From Pseudoduganella flava (GTDB lineage Bacteria > Pseudomonadota > Gammaproteobacteria > Burkholderiales > Burkholderiaceae_D), in the NCBI RefSeq assembly GCF_007830495.1, contig NZ_VLKW01000011.1:124001-188000 (forward strand): a DNA stretch of 64,000 nucleotides, read 5' to 3'. Positions 53,502-61,910 of this stretch are shown here, piece after piece. The notes beneath the pieces were generated by a model. The model saw nothing but the letters and a program-made list of their open reading frames with translations, made no database searches and was not told where the DNA came from. The position numbers and the translations under genes were made by a program. Each line of letters opens with the position of its first letter. Positions within the stretch are counted from its first letter, which is position 1.

Positions 53502-55181
53502 TCATATTGGTTTGTCACGAAGTTCTGGTTCATCACACTGGGCCGCGCCAACGGCCGGTGCGTCGGCCGGACTGCGGTGCCAGTTGGCTGGCGCGACCAC
53601 ATGCGGCGTGGCGGGCTGCTCCGTGAAGTGTGGCGACATGATCTGCACGCCATGCAGGTTGAAGCCGTCGACTATGTTCTGGTGCAGGTGGGTCAGCACG
53701 TGGGCGCGATCGCGTGGCGACGCGCAGGCCGCATAAGCGATCAGCTTGTATTCGATGTAGAAGTCCGTCAGCGCCGTCAGCGCCACGATCGGCGCCGGAT
53801 CGGCGGCAATGCCGGGCGTGGCGGCCGCCGCGCCTTTGAGCAGCGCGTGCACTTGGCGCCATGGAGTGTCGTACCCGATCGTCACGCTGGTATCGAGCAT
53901 GTAGCCAGTGCCCGGCCTGGCGCGCGAGAAATTGCACACAGTGTTGCCCAAGATAAAAGCGTTGGGCAGCGCGATCTCCTCGCCGAATCCGGTGCGTAGC
54001 CGTGTCGCGAACATGCCGACTTCGGACACCGTGCCCTCGGCTGCGCCGATTCGCACGTATTCGCCCTTGCGAAGCGAGCGCGTGTAGATCAGGATCAGGC
54101 CCGAGGCCGCCTGAGCCACGACGCTCGACGCGCCTATCGAGACCATCAGGCCGGCCAGAACGCTGACGCCCTGGAACGCGGCCGTGTGCGAACCCGGAAG
54201 GTAAGGATAGGCCATCGCCAGCGCGAACAGGCCGATCATGATATTGACGATCCGGCGCGTCGGCGGGGCCGTTTCCTGATCAAGCCAGCCGCCTTGCACT
54301 TCGCCGCTTTCGACTCGCCGGAAGATCGAGGTGGCGGTGGCCATCGCCAGCCGCGCCACGACGGTGATCAACGCGACCAACAGCAGGCCCGGCAGTGCAT
54401 TTGCGGCGGCGTGCGCCGCCTCCGCGGCAGTCCCCAGCAGATGGGTGCCGAGGCGCTCGCCCCAGCCTCGCGTGTAGGGAACTTGCGCCAGCACGAACGC
54501 GCCCCAAACAAAGGTAAACAGCAGGCGCAGTGCCCAGGCCACCATTACGGTGATAAGCAGCGCGAAAGGAACATACTGCTCGGCGTCCAGCAGCCGTGCG
54601 TACCGGGATCGGACCCGCTTCATGCGGACGCCCAGCAGCAGGGCGCAACGTTCCCGCATCGAACGTTGGGCCAGCGACACCATATGCAATAGGCCTCCGT
54701 AGACCGCTGTCGCCAGCAGGCAAAATGCGCCAGCGATAGCGAGATGACGCACACTGCTCCGGTCTCGCCGGTCCTGCAGCGCCTGCGCCAGGCGGCGCGC
54801 ACTCTCGCTGGCCACCTCGTCGGTCGTGTCGCCGGCGAGCGCGTTGACGTCGCCCGGCGTGACGAGGAACAGCGCCTGGCCTGCGAGCAATACCTGCGTG
54901 CCCTCGGCGATCGGCCGGGTGGCGGCGCGTTGCTCCCCAGGCTTGGCCAAGGCCTTCTCCAGGCGCCGCTCCGCGGCGTCGGCACGCTCCTGGGCAGTGT
55001 AGCCCGCCAGCGGCGCGCGAAATACCATCACGGTGCGATTTGCAACTACCAGCTCGGCAGTTTGAGCCGAGGTCGGCATGGCGGTCGCGGCATGGACCGC
55101 GGCCGGGAAGAGCGAGCCAGACAGCATAACGCAGTACAGCAGCATTAACACGTGAACCCGGATGGCGGAATCGGTGCGCAT
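53502..55181 (-). CDS. MscS-family mechanosensitive channel
   Basis: A 559-residue inner-membrane protein with a signal-like N-terminal helix. A periplasmic segment of about 120 residues follows, then about six helices and the MscS core. The pore-lining helix and beta domain are seen in VSVLAGLMVSIGASSVVAQA, TRSLRKGEYVRIG and FGEEIALPNAFILGNTVCNF. It should open on membrane tension or act in osmotic release. The long N-terminal extension sets it apart from plain MscS. The ATG at 55181 is chosen over upstream in-frame codons because the signal peptide begins there; no ribosome site is clear. Codon use is a little less GC-biased than the neighbours. Confidence 0.88.
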   Translation of the reverse strand: MRTDSAIRVHVLMLLYCVMLSGSLFPAAVHAATAMPTSAQTAELVVANRTVMVFRAPLAGYTAQERADAAERRLEKALAKPGEQRAATRPIAEGTQVLLAGQALFLVTPGDVNALAGDTTDEVASESARRLAQALQDRRDRSSVRHLAIAGAFCLLATAVYGGLLHMVSLAQRSMRERCALLLGVRMKRVRSRYARLLDAEQYVPFALLITVMVAWALRLLFTFVWGAFVLAQVPYTRGWGERLGTHLLGTAAEAAHAAANALPGLLLVALITVVARLAMATATSIFRRVESGEVQGGWLDQETAPPTRRIVNIMIGLFALAMAYPYLPGSHTAAFQGVSVLAGLMVSIGASSVVAQAASGLILIYTRSLRKGEYVRIGAAEGTVSEVGMFATRLRTGFGEEIALPNAFILGNTVCNFSRARPGTGYMLDTSVTIGYDTPWRQVHALLKGAAAATPGIAADPAPIVALTALTDFYIEYKLIAYAACASPRDRAHVLTHLHQNIVDGFNLHGVQIMSPHFTEQPATPHVVAPANWHRSPADAPAVGAAQCDEPELRDKPI

Positions 55182-55430
55182 GGCTTGGCTGGACTGGAAA
55201 TCCGTGAGTGATGACTTTACCTGGATACGCTGGATTGTGGAGACAGGCAACGGCCGGCGCAACGATGTTGCGCGCGTAAAACAGAAACGGTTGCACTGCT
55301 GACGTCCTCAGCTCGTCTGTGTGCTCCCCGGTAGCGTTCGTGGTCAGTGTACCCGGCTGTTGTCTCAAGAACAACCGGGGCATTAGCTCACCTCACCGTG
55401 CGAGATCGTGCAACAACGTGTTAATGCGTG

Positions 55431-55445
55431 TATTATCGTGCACGA
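55431..55445 (+). promoter_or_regulatory. Operator-like palindrome over a -10 element
   Basis: TATTAT (55431-55436) runs into the perfect 10-base palindrome TCGTGCACGA (55436-55445). A partial copy, TCGTGCA, lies 30 bases upstream (55406-55412). This is suggestive of a repressor site over the promoter of the next gene. Confidence 0.4.
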
Positions 55446-55467
55446 AAACATTGACGAAAGGACCACG

Positions 55468-55833
55468 ATGAAACCGCTGACCATCCTGATCGCCGGCCCG
55501 TACCGCAGTGGCACCGGTGGCGACCCGGCGCGCGTCGCGCGCAATCTGCAGGCGTTGGAAGAAGCCGCATGGCAGGTCTATCGAAAGGGCCACGTGCCGC
55601 TGATCGGCGAGTGGATCGCGCTGCCGCTGGCGGCGCGCGCCGCGCTGGCACTCGATGCGCACGACGTGCCGTCCGAGTTCCTGTACGGCGTCGCGCACCG
55701 CGTGCTGGCGCAATGCGACGGCGTGTACCGGATCCCCGGCGATTCGCGCGGGGCGGATGGCGACGTGGCCAAGGCGCGGGCGCTGGGGCTGCCTTGCTGG
55801 AGCAGCCTGGAGGAAGTGCCAGCCGTGGCGTAG
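55468..55833 (+). CDS. DUF4406-like small protein, deoxyribosyltransferase fold
   Basis: A 121-residue soluble protein. It begins with ILIAGPYRSGTGGDP and later has GHVPLIGEW and CDGVYRIPGDSRGADGDVAKA. This pattern matches DUF4406 proteins, which share the nucleoside 2-deoxyribosyltransferase fold. The usual catalytic Glu of deoxyribosyltransferases is not evident, so the reaction is unknown; a nucleotide or NAD-related role is a guess. AAAGGA lies just upstream of ATG 55468. The upstream region carries an operator-like palindrome. It is divergent from mscS. Confidence 0.75.
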   Translation: MKPLTILIAGPYRSGTGGDPARVARNLQALEEAAWQVYRKGHVPLIGEWIALPLAARAALALDAHDVPSEFLYGVAHRVLAQCDGVYRIPGDSRGADGDVAKARALGLPCWSSLEEVPAVA

Positions 55834-55877
55834 CTTAGCGCAGGCGCGGCTCAGCGCAGGTTGTGGCAGCGGGGCGG

Positions 55878-58800
55878 TCAGCGCCGCCGTGCCGGCTTGC
55901 GCTCGTCCATCCCCGCCTCGTCGATGTCGGTGGAACTGGTGCGCGAGCGCTGGTACTGCACGTCCGCCGCATCGTCGGGCAGCGGCGGCCCCACGTATGT
56001 GACGGCCACGTCGGCCAGCGCGCTGGCGCGGTCGGCGCCGAAGCCGTCCAGTGCCGTCAGCTTCAGCCAGCGCGCCGTGACCGGAGCCTGGAAGCGCACC
56101 GTCTGCGGCGCGAACGTCGAGCCGAGCGTGGCGTCGGTGACGTCGTGCCACGTGGCGCCATCGTCGCCAACCTGGATGCGCCACGTGCGCACGTCGCCTT
56201 CATGGTCGCGGTGGTTCTGGCGCGGCATCAGCACAAGGCCGTCGAACGCCGCCGGCGCGGCAAACGCGATCGTCAGCGCCGGCTGGCCGCGTGGCGCATC
56301 GCCTTGCGGCGCCACCAGCGCATACGTGTTCGGGTCGCCGTCGACCGTATTGGCGGCGTCCGGCCAGCCGGACGCCTGGGCGCCGAGTTTCGCCATCACG
56401 CGCGTATCGAACAAGCTGGCACGCAGCGCGGCCGGCGCGATCGCGACGGCCGGCGCGAATCGCTCGCTCGCCATGTAGTCGAGCACCGACTTGCGCAGCT
56501 GCCGCGCGACGACGCGCTCGTCGAGCCGGCTTTCCAGGTCCGCCGTGGACACCATCAGCCGGCCCGGGCCGACCCGCGCTTCGAACAGCAAGCTTAGTTT
56601 GTAGTTGCGGTTCCAGTCGTCGATCGGCTGCACGATCGGCTGCAGCGCGGCCGGCAGGTGCCGCAGGTTCAGCGCCCGCGCCTGCGCGGCCAGCTCGGCC
56701 CATTGCCAGTCGTAGTGGTCGTCCGTCGGAAAGCCGGCGAGGGCAGGGTGGTCCCGTGCGATCCACAGCCCCAGCATGCGGCTCCAGGCCGGGTTCATCA
56801 ACCGGTTCCAGAACACGGGCACGTCGTCCAGCGGCGGGGACGTCCAGCCCAGGTCCGCCTTGCGGGGCAGGTACAGCACCTTGCCGCCCGACGCCAGGCG
56901 CGCCTCGGCGTCGGGCCACGAATGCGTGACGAACACGCCGGCCGGCACCGGTGTCGCAACCTGCGCCGGATAGACCCAGAAGTTCCAGTCGTTTTCGGCC
57001 TGCGTCCCGGCCACGCCCACCACCAATCGGTAGCGCGCCGGTGCGCGGAGCCCGGCCAGCGGCAAGGTTACGCGGCCGAGCGGCGTGTTGGTGCCCAGGG
57101 CGACGTCGGTGGGCGCGAAGTCGCCCTGGGCGACGGTGACAGCGGCCGTGTCGACGATCTTCCACCAGGACCGCGCACCCGGTAGCGCGGCGCGGCCATA
57201 GTGGGCCACTTCGACGGGCACATCCAGCGTGTCCGCGCTGGTCAGCACAAGCCGTGTCATGCGCGCCAGCGGCACCGTCTCGCCATTGAAACGCCGGAAC
57301 TGCTCCGGCGTCGCATAGCCTTTGCTCTCCCAGAATGGGTCGAGCAGGCCGACCAGTGCCGTGCCCTGGCCCAGGTAGTCGTGCAGGTCCAGCAGCTGGT
57401 AGCCGCTCATGCCGCGCGTGCGCAGCACGGCTTCGATCTCTTCCTTGTAGCACGCCAGCTGCCAGCGGCCCGAAGCGAGCGCGAAGTCGCGGTTCTTCTC
57501 CAGCACGCCGTGGGCGCGCGCGGAGTCGCGGAAGATCTCGTAATTAGCCGGCTGCACATACCCGGTGAATTTGTCGATCACGGCGAAGTCGGGGTAGGCC
57601 ACCCACTGGCCCGTCTCGTGCCCCAGCACGGGCACGTCGATGCCTTCCAGCGCGGCGCTGTAGTCGCGCCCGAACCAGCCGGCCTTGTTGCGCAGCGGCT
57701 TCGGGCCGATGCGGGATGCGGCCAGGTAGTCGACGCCCTGGTCGATGTCCGGCACCACCTTGTCGGTATAGCCGGTATTGGTCGTGTACAGCCGGCGCGG
57801 ATCAAGCTGCCGGAAGTGCGCGACCCATTTGCCCAGCGCTTCCTTCCACTTGCCCTTCGGTTCGTTGCTGGGGCTGAGCAGCAGGAACGACGGGTGGTTG
57901 CCGTAGGCGCGGATCAGCCGCTCGGTTTCCTCGTACAGCATCGCCTCCATCGCCGTGCCGGGCGAGATGGTGTTCCACATGCCCGGTTCCGGCTGCAGGT
58001 AGATGCCCACCTCGTCGGCCGCCTGGAACGCGGCCTCCGGCGGCGTGAACGAGTGGAAGCGCACGTGGTTGATGCCCCATGCTTTGTTGATCGCGAAGAT
58101 CTTCTTCCAGTACGCCACGTCCGTCGGCGGATAGCCCGTCAGCGGGAAGTCGCCGCCGTGGTGTGTACCGCGCAGGAATGCCGGGCGGCCGTTGATCAGC
58201 ATTTGCGTCCCGCGCGCGGCGATGTTGACGAAGCCGAAGCGCACCTGCCGAGTATCCGCGGCGCCCGGGCCGGTCAGGCGCAGGTCGAGCGTCTGCAGCG
58301 CGGGGTGCCATTCGTCCCACTGCGCCGTGTCGGGCGGGAAGGGCACCGTGAATTCGGCGCTGCCGCCTTGCGCCGTCCACGCGACGGGCACGCGCATGCC
58401 GTTCGCCTGCACGGTGCCGCGGCCGGCCTTGCCGCCGGCATTACCAATCGCGAGGCGCACGCGCACCGTGCGCGCGGCGGCATCGGGATAGACCTGCGCG
58501 TCGTCGATGTGGACGGGCGACGTGGCCTGCAATCGCAACTGCCCGACGATGCCGTTCCAGCTCATGCCCAGCGAATCGGACACGCTGTGCGCATCGGGCC
58601 GGTACGGCAGCAGCATGCGGTTGTCGACCCGCACGGCGATGCGGTGGCGGCCGGGCGGCAGCAGGCCAAGGTCGTACGCATGCTCGGCAACGAGGCTGCG
58701 CTGCGTGCCGATCTCGCGGCCGTCGACCCACAGCGTCGAACCCCAGCGCGGGCGTTCCAAGCGCAGCACGACACGCTTGCCGCGCCATGCGCCCGGCACC

Positions 58801-59204
58801 GTTACGTCGCGCTGGTACCAGGCGGCGCCCAGGTAGTGGCGGGGCGGTTGCGCGAGGAACGGCACCTTCACGTTGCCCGGCCGGGCGTAGTCGCGATAGT
58901 CGTCCCGCTGGTGCCATGCCTTGTCGTACAGCGACAGCACCCACGGCGTGTCCTGCGCGATCGCATCGCCATAGCCCTGCGCATTCAGGATGCCCGGCAG
59001 GGCGATGTGCTCGGACAGCGGCGCCGTGAACCAGCGCTGCGCGACGCCTTCGTCGCGGCGGTCGAGCGCGAAGCGCCAGGGGCCGGCCAGGTCGAGCGTG
59101 AACTTGTCGCCGGCGGCATCGGCCGGCGCGGCGCACAGGGTGGCAATGCACAGCGCCAGGCGGCACAAGGAGCGGAACAGGGCGCGAAAGGAGATGGTTG
59201 GCAT
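55878..59204 (-). CDS. Large glycoside hydrolase family 2 protein
   Basis: A 1108-residue secreted GH2 enzyme with a signal peptide (cleavage near APADAAG). A jelly-roll sugar-binding domain leads (LAGPWRFALDRRD, HYLGAAWYQRDV), then an Ig-like domain and a TIM barrel. In the barrel the acid-base Glu lies in SPSNEPKG and the probable nucleophile Glu in VLGHETGQW. Further beta-sandwich domains and a C-terminal discoidin-type module (about residues 950-1080) follow. The motif set is intact, unlike the other GH2 in this window. An ATG at 59225 is an alternative start. The C-terminal tail is highly charged. It lies divergently beside the TonB receptor operon, which may import or sense its products. 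Confidence 0.87.
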   Translation of the reverse strand: MPTISFRALFRSLCRLALCIATLCAAPADAAGDKFTLDLAGPWRFALDRRDEGVAQRWFTAPLSEHIALPGILNAQGYGDAIAQDTPWVLSLYDKAWHQRDDYRDYARPGNVKVPFLAQPPRHYLGAAWYQRDVTVPGAWRGKRVVLRLERPRWGSTLWVDGREIGTQRSLVAEHAYDLGLLPPGRHRIAVRVDNRMLLPYRPDAHSVSDSLGMSWNGIVGQLRLQATSPVHIDDAQVYPDAAARTVRVRLAIGNAGGKAGRGTVQANGMRVPVAWTAQGGSAEFTVPFPPDTAQWDEWHPALQTLDLRLTGPGAADTRQVRFGFVNIAARGTQMLINGRPAFLRGTHHGGDFPLTGYPPTDVAYWKKIFAINKAWGINHVRFHSFTPPEAAFQAADEVGIYLQPEPGMWNTISPGTAMEAMLYEETERLIRAYGNHPSFLLLSPSNEPKGKWKEALGKWVAHFRQLDPRRLYTTNTGYTDKVVPDIDQGVDYLAASRIGPKPLRNKAGWFGRDYSAALEGIDVPVLGHETGQWVAYPDFAVIDKFTGYVQPANYEIFRDSARAHGVLEKNRDFALASGRWQLACYKEEIEAVLRTRGMSGYQLLDLHDYLGQGTALVGLLDPFWESKGYATPEQFRRFNGETVPLARMTRLVLTSADTLDVPVEVAHYGRAALPGARSWWKIVDTAAVTVAQGDFAPTDVALGTNTPLGRVTLPLAGLRAPARYRLVVGVAGTQAENDWNFWVYPAQVATPVPAGVFVTHSWPDAEARLASGGKVLYLPRKADLGWTSPPLDDVPVFWNRLMNPAWSRMLGLWIARDHPALAGFPTDDHYDWQWAELAAQARALNLRHLPAALQPIVQPIDDWNRNYKLSLLFEARVGPGRLMVSTADLESRLDERVVARQLRKSVLDYMASERFAPAVAIAPAALRASLFDTRVMAKLGAQASGWPDAANTVDGDPNTYALVAPQGDAPRGQPALTIAFAAPAAFDGLVLMPRQNHRDHEGDVRTWRIQVGDDGATWHDVTDATLGSTFAPQTVRFQAPVTARWLKLTALDGFGADRASALADVAVTYVGPPLPDDAADVQYQRSRTSSTDIDEAGMDERKPARRR

Positions 59205-59425
59205 CGCGGCATTATGCCGGCGCATGCCGCGAGGGGGCGGCGGCGCGGCGAACCGCTCAACAAGATGAGCGGGGAGGGTAGCGAATGGCAAGCTTGTTGC
59301 GAAACTGCATAAAGTGTGAATGTTAAGACATTTAAAGCCACATTTCACAACGCTTCGGGTTAAGATATTGCCTTACATCAATAGCGGCATGTGCGGTTCG
59401 TGCACCGGCCGCGCCCGGAAATACC

Positions 59426-61405
59426 ATGATTGCCCGCCCATCGTTCCGTCGCCACCTGCCGTTCTGGCTTGCGCTGCAAGCGTGTTACGCCCACGCGGCG
59501 CCGGACGACGACCTGGCGGCGCTGCCGCTGGAAAGCCTGATGGACGTGACGATGGTGACGTCCGCCTCCCGCTTCGCCCAGCGGGCCAGCGATGCGCCGT
59601 CCGCCGTGGCGGTGCTGACGTCGCAGGACGTGCGCGAGCATGGCTGGCGCACGCTGGCCGATGCGCTGGCCACCTTGCCGGGCCTGTATGTATCGAACGA
59701 CCGGAACTACACCTACTTGGGCGCGCGCGGCTTCTTGCGCCCCGGCGACTACAACAGCCGCTTCCTGCTGATGATCGACGGCGTGCGCGTCAACGACAGC
59801 GTGTACGACCAGGCGTCGATCGGCACCGAGGGCCTGCTGGACATGGACCTCGTCGAACGCATCGAATACGTTCCCGGCCCCGGCGCGGCCGTGTACGGCT
59901 CGAACACGGTGTTCGGCGTGATCAACGTGATCACGAAGTCCGGCAGCGCGCTGGCCGGCCCGCAGGCCGCGCTGGCCGCCGGCAGCAAGGGCGAACGGCG
60001 CGGCCGCGCCAGCTATGGCTACCACGCGCAGGACGGCACCGACGTGCTGTTCTCCGTGACCGGCTACACGCGCCGCGGCGGCGACCTGTACACCCCGGAA
60101 TTCGCGACGGGCGACGCGGACGGCATCGCCCATGGCCTCGACTACGACCGCTCGCGCAGCGTGTTCGTCAAGGCCAGCCGCGGCCCGCTCAGCTTCGCGG
60201 CCGGCTACGTCAACCGCGTCAAGGGCATCCCCACCGCATCGTTCAGCGCCGTGTTCGACACGCCGAACGCCACGCGCGACGCGCAAAGCTTCGCCAGCAT
60301 CGGCTACGCCCGCGAGCTGACCGACGCGCTGGCGGTGGCGGTGCGCTTCGAATGGGGCCGCGCGGATTACCTGGGCGTGGGCCTGTACCCGGACGGCGCG
60401 GACGCCGACCGCATCAACGTCGACGGCGACCACGCCGCCTGGCACGCGGTGAACGCGAACGTGACGTACACGGGTTTTGCCGGCCACAAGCTCTTGGTCG
60501 GCGTGGACGCGCAGCGCAACCGGCGCCGCGACCAGTTCAACTTCAATCTCGATCCTTACGAGCTGGTGATGGACGACCGCCGCGCCGATCACCGCGCCGG
60601 CGTGTACATCGAGGACGAGCTGCGCCTGGGCGCGGCGTGGATCCTCAACGCGGGCGTGCGCTACGACAGCGACAGCACCACCGGCGGGCGCACCAACCCG
60701 CGCATGGCGCTGATCTGGCACGCGAGCGCGCAGGACACGTTGAAGCTGATCTACGGTACCGCCTACCGCTCGCCGAACGCCTATGAACTGTACTACGCTG
60801 CTTCGGACTACGCGGTGCTGAACCCGCACCTGCGCGCCGAGGAGATCTCGACCCGCGAGCTGGTATGGGAGCGCCAGCCGGATGCATACAGCAGACTGTC
60901 CGCCGCGGTTTTCCATTACAGCATGGCGAACCTGATCTCGGAAACGCTGCTGCCGGATGGCGCGCTGATGTTCGCGAACACGGCGCGCGCGTCGGCGGAC
61001 GGCGTGGAGCTGGCCGGCGAGCGGCTGTTCGCCGGCGGCGCGCGGGTACGCGCCAGCTACACGTGGCAAAAGGCGGGCGACGATACGGGCGCGCGGCTCG
61101 TCAACTCGCCGCGCCAGCTGTTCAAGCTCAACGCGACGTGGCCGCTGCCGGGCGACGCGCTGCGGCTCGGTACCGAGCTGCGGTGCATGGCGCGCCGGTT
61201 GACGGAACATGCCGACACGGGCGGCTGGTGCGCATGGAATGCGACACTGCTGCCGGCCCGCCGGCGCGGTGCGCTGGACTGGTCCGTCAGCGTCTACAAC
61301 GGGGGCGGGCGGCACTATGCCGATCCGGCCGGCCCCGCGTTCGTGCAACAGGCGATCCCCCGCGAAGGGCGCACGCTGATGGCCAAGATCGGTTATGGTT
61401 TCTGA
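59426..61405 (+). CDS. TonB-dependent outer-membrane receptor
   Basis: A 659-residue outer-membrane protein with a signal peptide (cleavage near AHAAPDD). The plug domain carries SAPSAVAVLTSQDV-type residues (SDAPSAVAVLTSQDVREHGW), RFLLMIDGVRVND and VERIEYVPGPGAAVYGSNTV. A 22-strand barrel follows and ends in the aromatic MAKIGYGF. It is on the short side for a siderophore receptor and similar to receptors that are found with YfiR-like genes. Its stop overlaps the start of the yfiR-like gene by 11 bases, so the three genes from here form one unit. The substrate is unknown; candidates are sugars or metal complexes. Confidence 0.92.
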   Translation: MIARPSFRRHLPFWLALQACYAHAAPDDDLAALPLESLMDVTMVTSASRFAQRASDAPSAVAVLTSQDVREHGWRTLADALATLPGLYVSNDRNYTYLGARGFLRPGDYNSRFLLMIDGVRVNDSVYDQASIGTEGLLDMDLVERIEYVPGPGAAVYGSNTVFGVINVITKSGSALAGPQAALAAGSKGERRGRASYGYHAQDGTDVLFSVTGYTRRGGDLYTPEFATGDADGIAHGLDYDRSRSVFVKASRGPLSFAAGYVNRVKGIPTASFSAVFDTPNATRDAQSFASIGYARELTDALAVAVRFEWGRADYLGVGLYPDGADADRINVDGDHAAWHAVNANVTYTGFAGHKLLVGVDAQRNRRRDQFNFNLDPYELVMDDRRADHRAGVYIEDELRLGAAWILNAGVRYDSDSTTGGRTNPRMALIWHASAQDTLKLIYGTAYRSPNAYELYYAASDYAVLNPHLRAEEISTRELVWERQPDAYSRLSAAVFHYSMANLISETLLPDGALMFANTARASADGVELAGERLFAGGARVRASYTWQKAGDDTGARLVNSPRQLFKLNATWPLPGDALRLGTELRCMARRLTEHADTGGWCAWNATLLPARRRGALDWSVSVYNGGGRHYADPAGPAFVQQAIPREGRTLMAKIGYGF

Positions 61406-61910
61406 ACGAAGGGCTGGCCGCGCGCCCGCGTCGCTGGCGCTCCTCGCACTGGTGCCGCCGCTGCTGCTGGCCGCGCCGTCGTGCCGCGCGGAGACGGACG
61501 ACGTGGCGCTGAAGGCTGCCTACATCTACAACATCGCCCAGTTCACCGTCTGGCCCGCGGTGGCGGTGGCGCGGCCGTTCCACGTCTGCGTGGGCAGTGC
61601 GCACGCGCTGTGGGAAAGCCTGCGCAAGCTGCAAGGGAAGATGGTCGGCGAGCGCCGCTGGGCAGTCGTCGAACCGGCACCCGGCATCGCCTGCGACGTG
61701 GCGGTGCTGCCGGCCGGCGCGCACCGCCCGCAGGACGACAACAGCGGCACGCTGACGATCGTCGACGAGCCGCTGGCCGGCTATGCGGGCGCCGTCGCGC
61801 TCATCGAAGAGGACCAGCACCTGCGCTTCGACATCGATACGAAGGAAGCGGCGCGCGCCGGGCTGCGCTTCAGTTCCCGGCTGTTGCGGCTGGCGAGGAA
61901 CGTGCGATGA
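61395..61910 (+). CDS. YfiR-like periplasmic protein (DUF4154)
   Basis: A 171-residue periplasmic protein with a signal peptide. It matches the YfiR/DUF4154 family, with KAAYIYNIAQFTVWP near the N-terminus of the mature protein and HLRFDIDTKEAARAGLRFSS at the C-terminus. YfiR holds the periplasmic domain of the cyclase YfiN in check and lets it go under redox or envelope stress. Two Cys residues (in HVCVGS and IACDVAV) could form a redox disulfide, as in YfiR. Its ATG overlaps the receptor stop and its TGA overlaps the next start (ATGA). Confidence 0.9.
   Translation: MVSERRAGRAPASLALLALVPPLLLAAPSCRAETDDVALKAAYIYNIAQFTVWPAVAVARPFHVCVGSAHALWESLRKLQGKMVGERRWAVVEPAPGIACDVAVLPAGAHRPQDDNSGTLTIVDEPLAGYAGAVALIEEDQHLRFDIDTKEAARAGLRFSSRLLRLARNVR

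Noticed and set aside
57201..59312. A 703-codon plus-strand frame opposite the large GH2 gene
   Set aside because: Composition is that of a shadow frame and the minus-strand protein has intact GH2 motifs along its full length.
59205..59425. A c-di-GMP riboswitch before the TonB receptor/YfiR operon
   Set aside because: The gap is too short and lacks the conserved GEMM core and tetraloop; only an AT-rich promoter-like stretch is seen.
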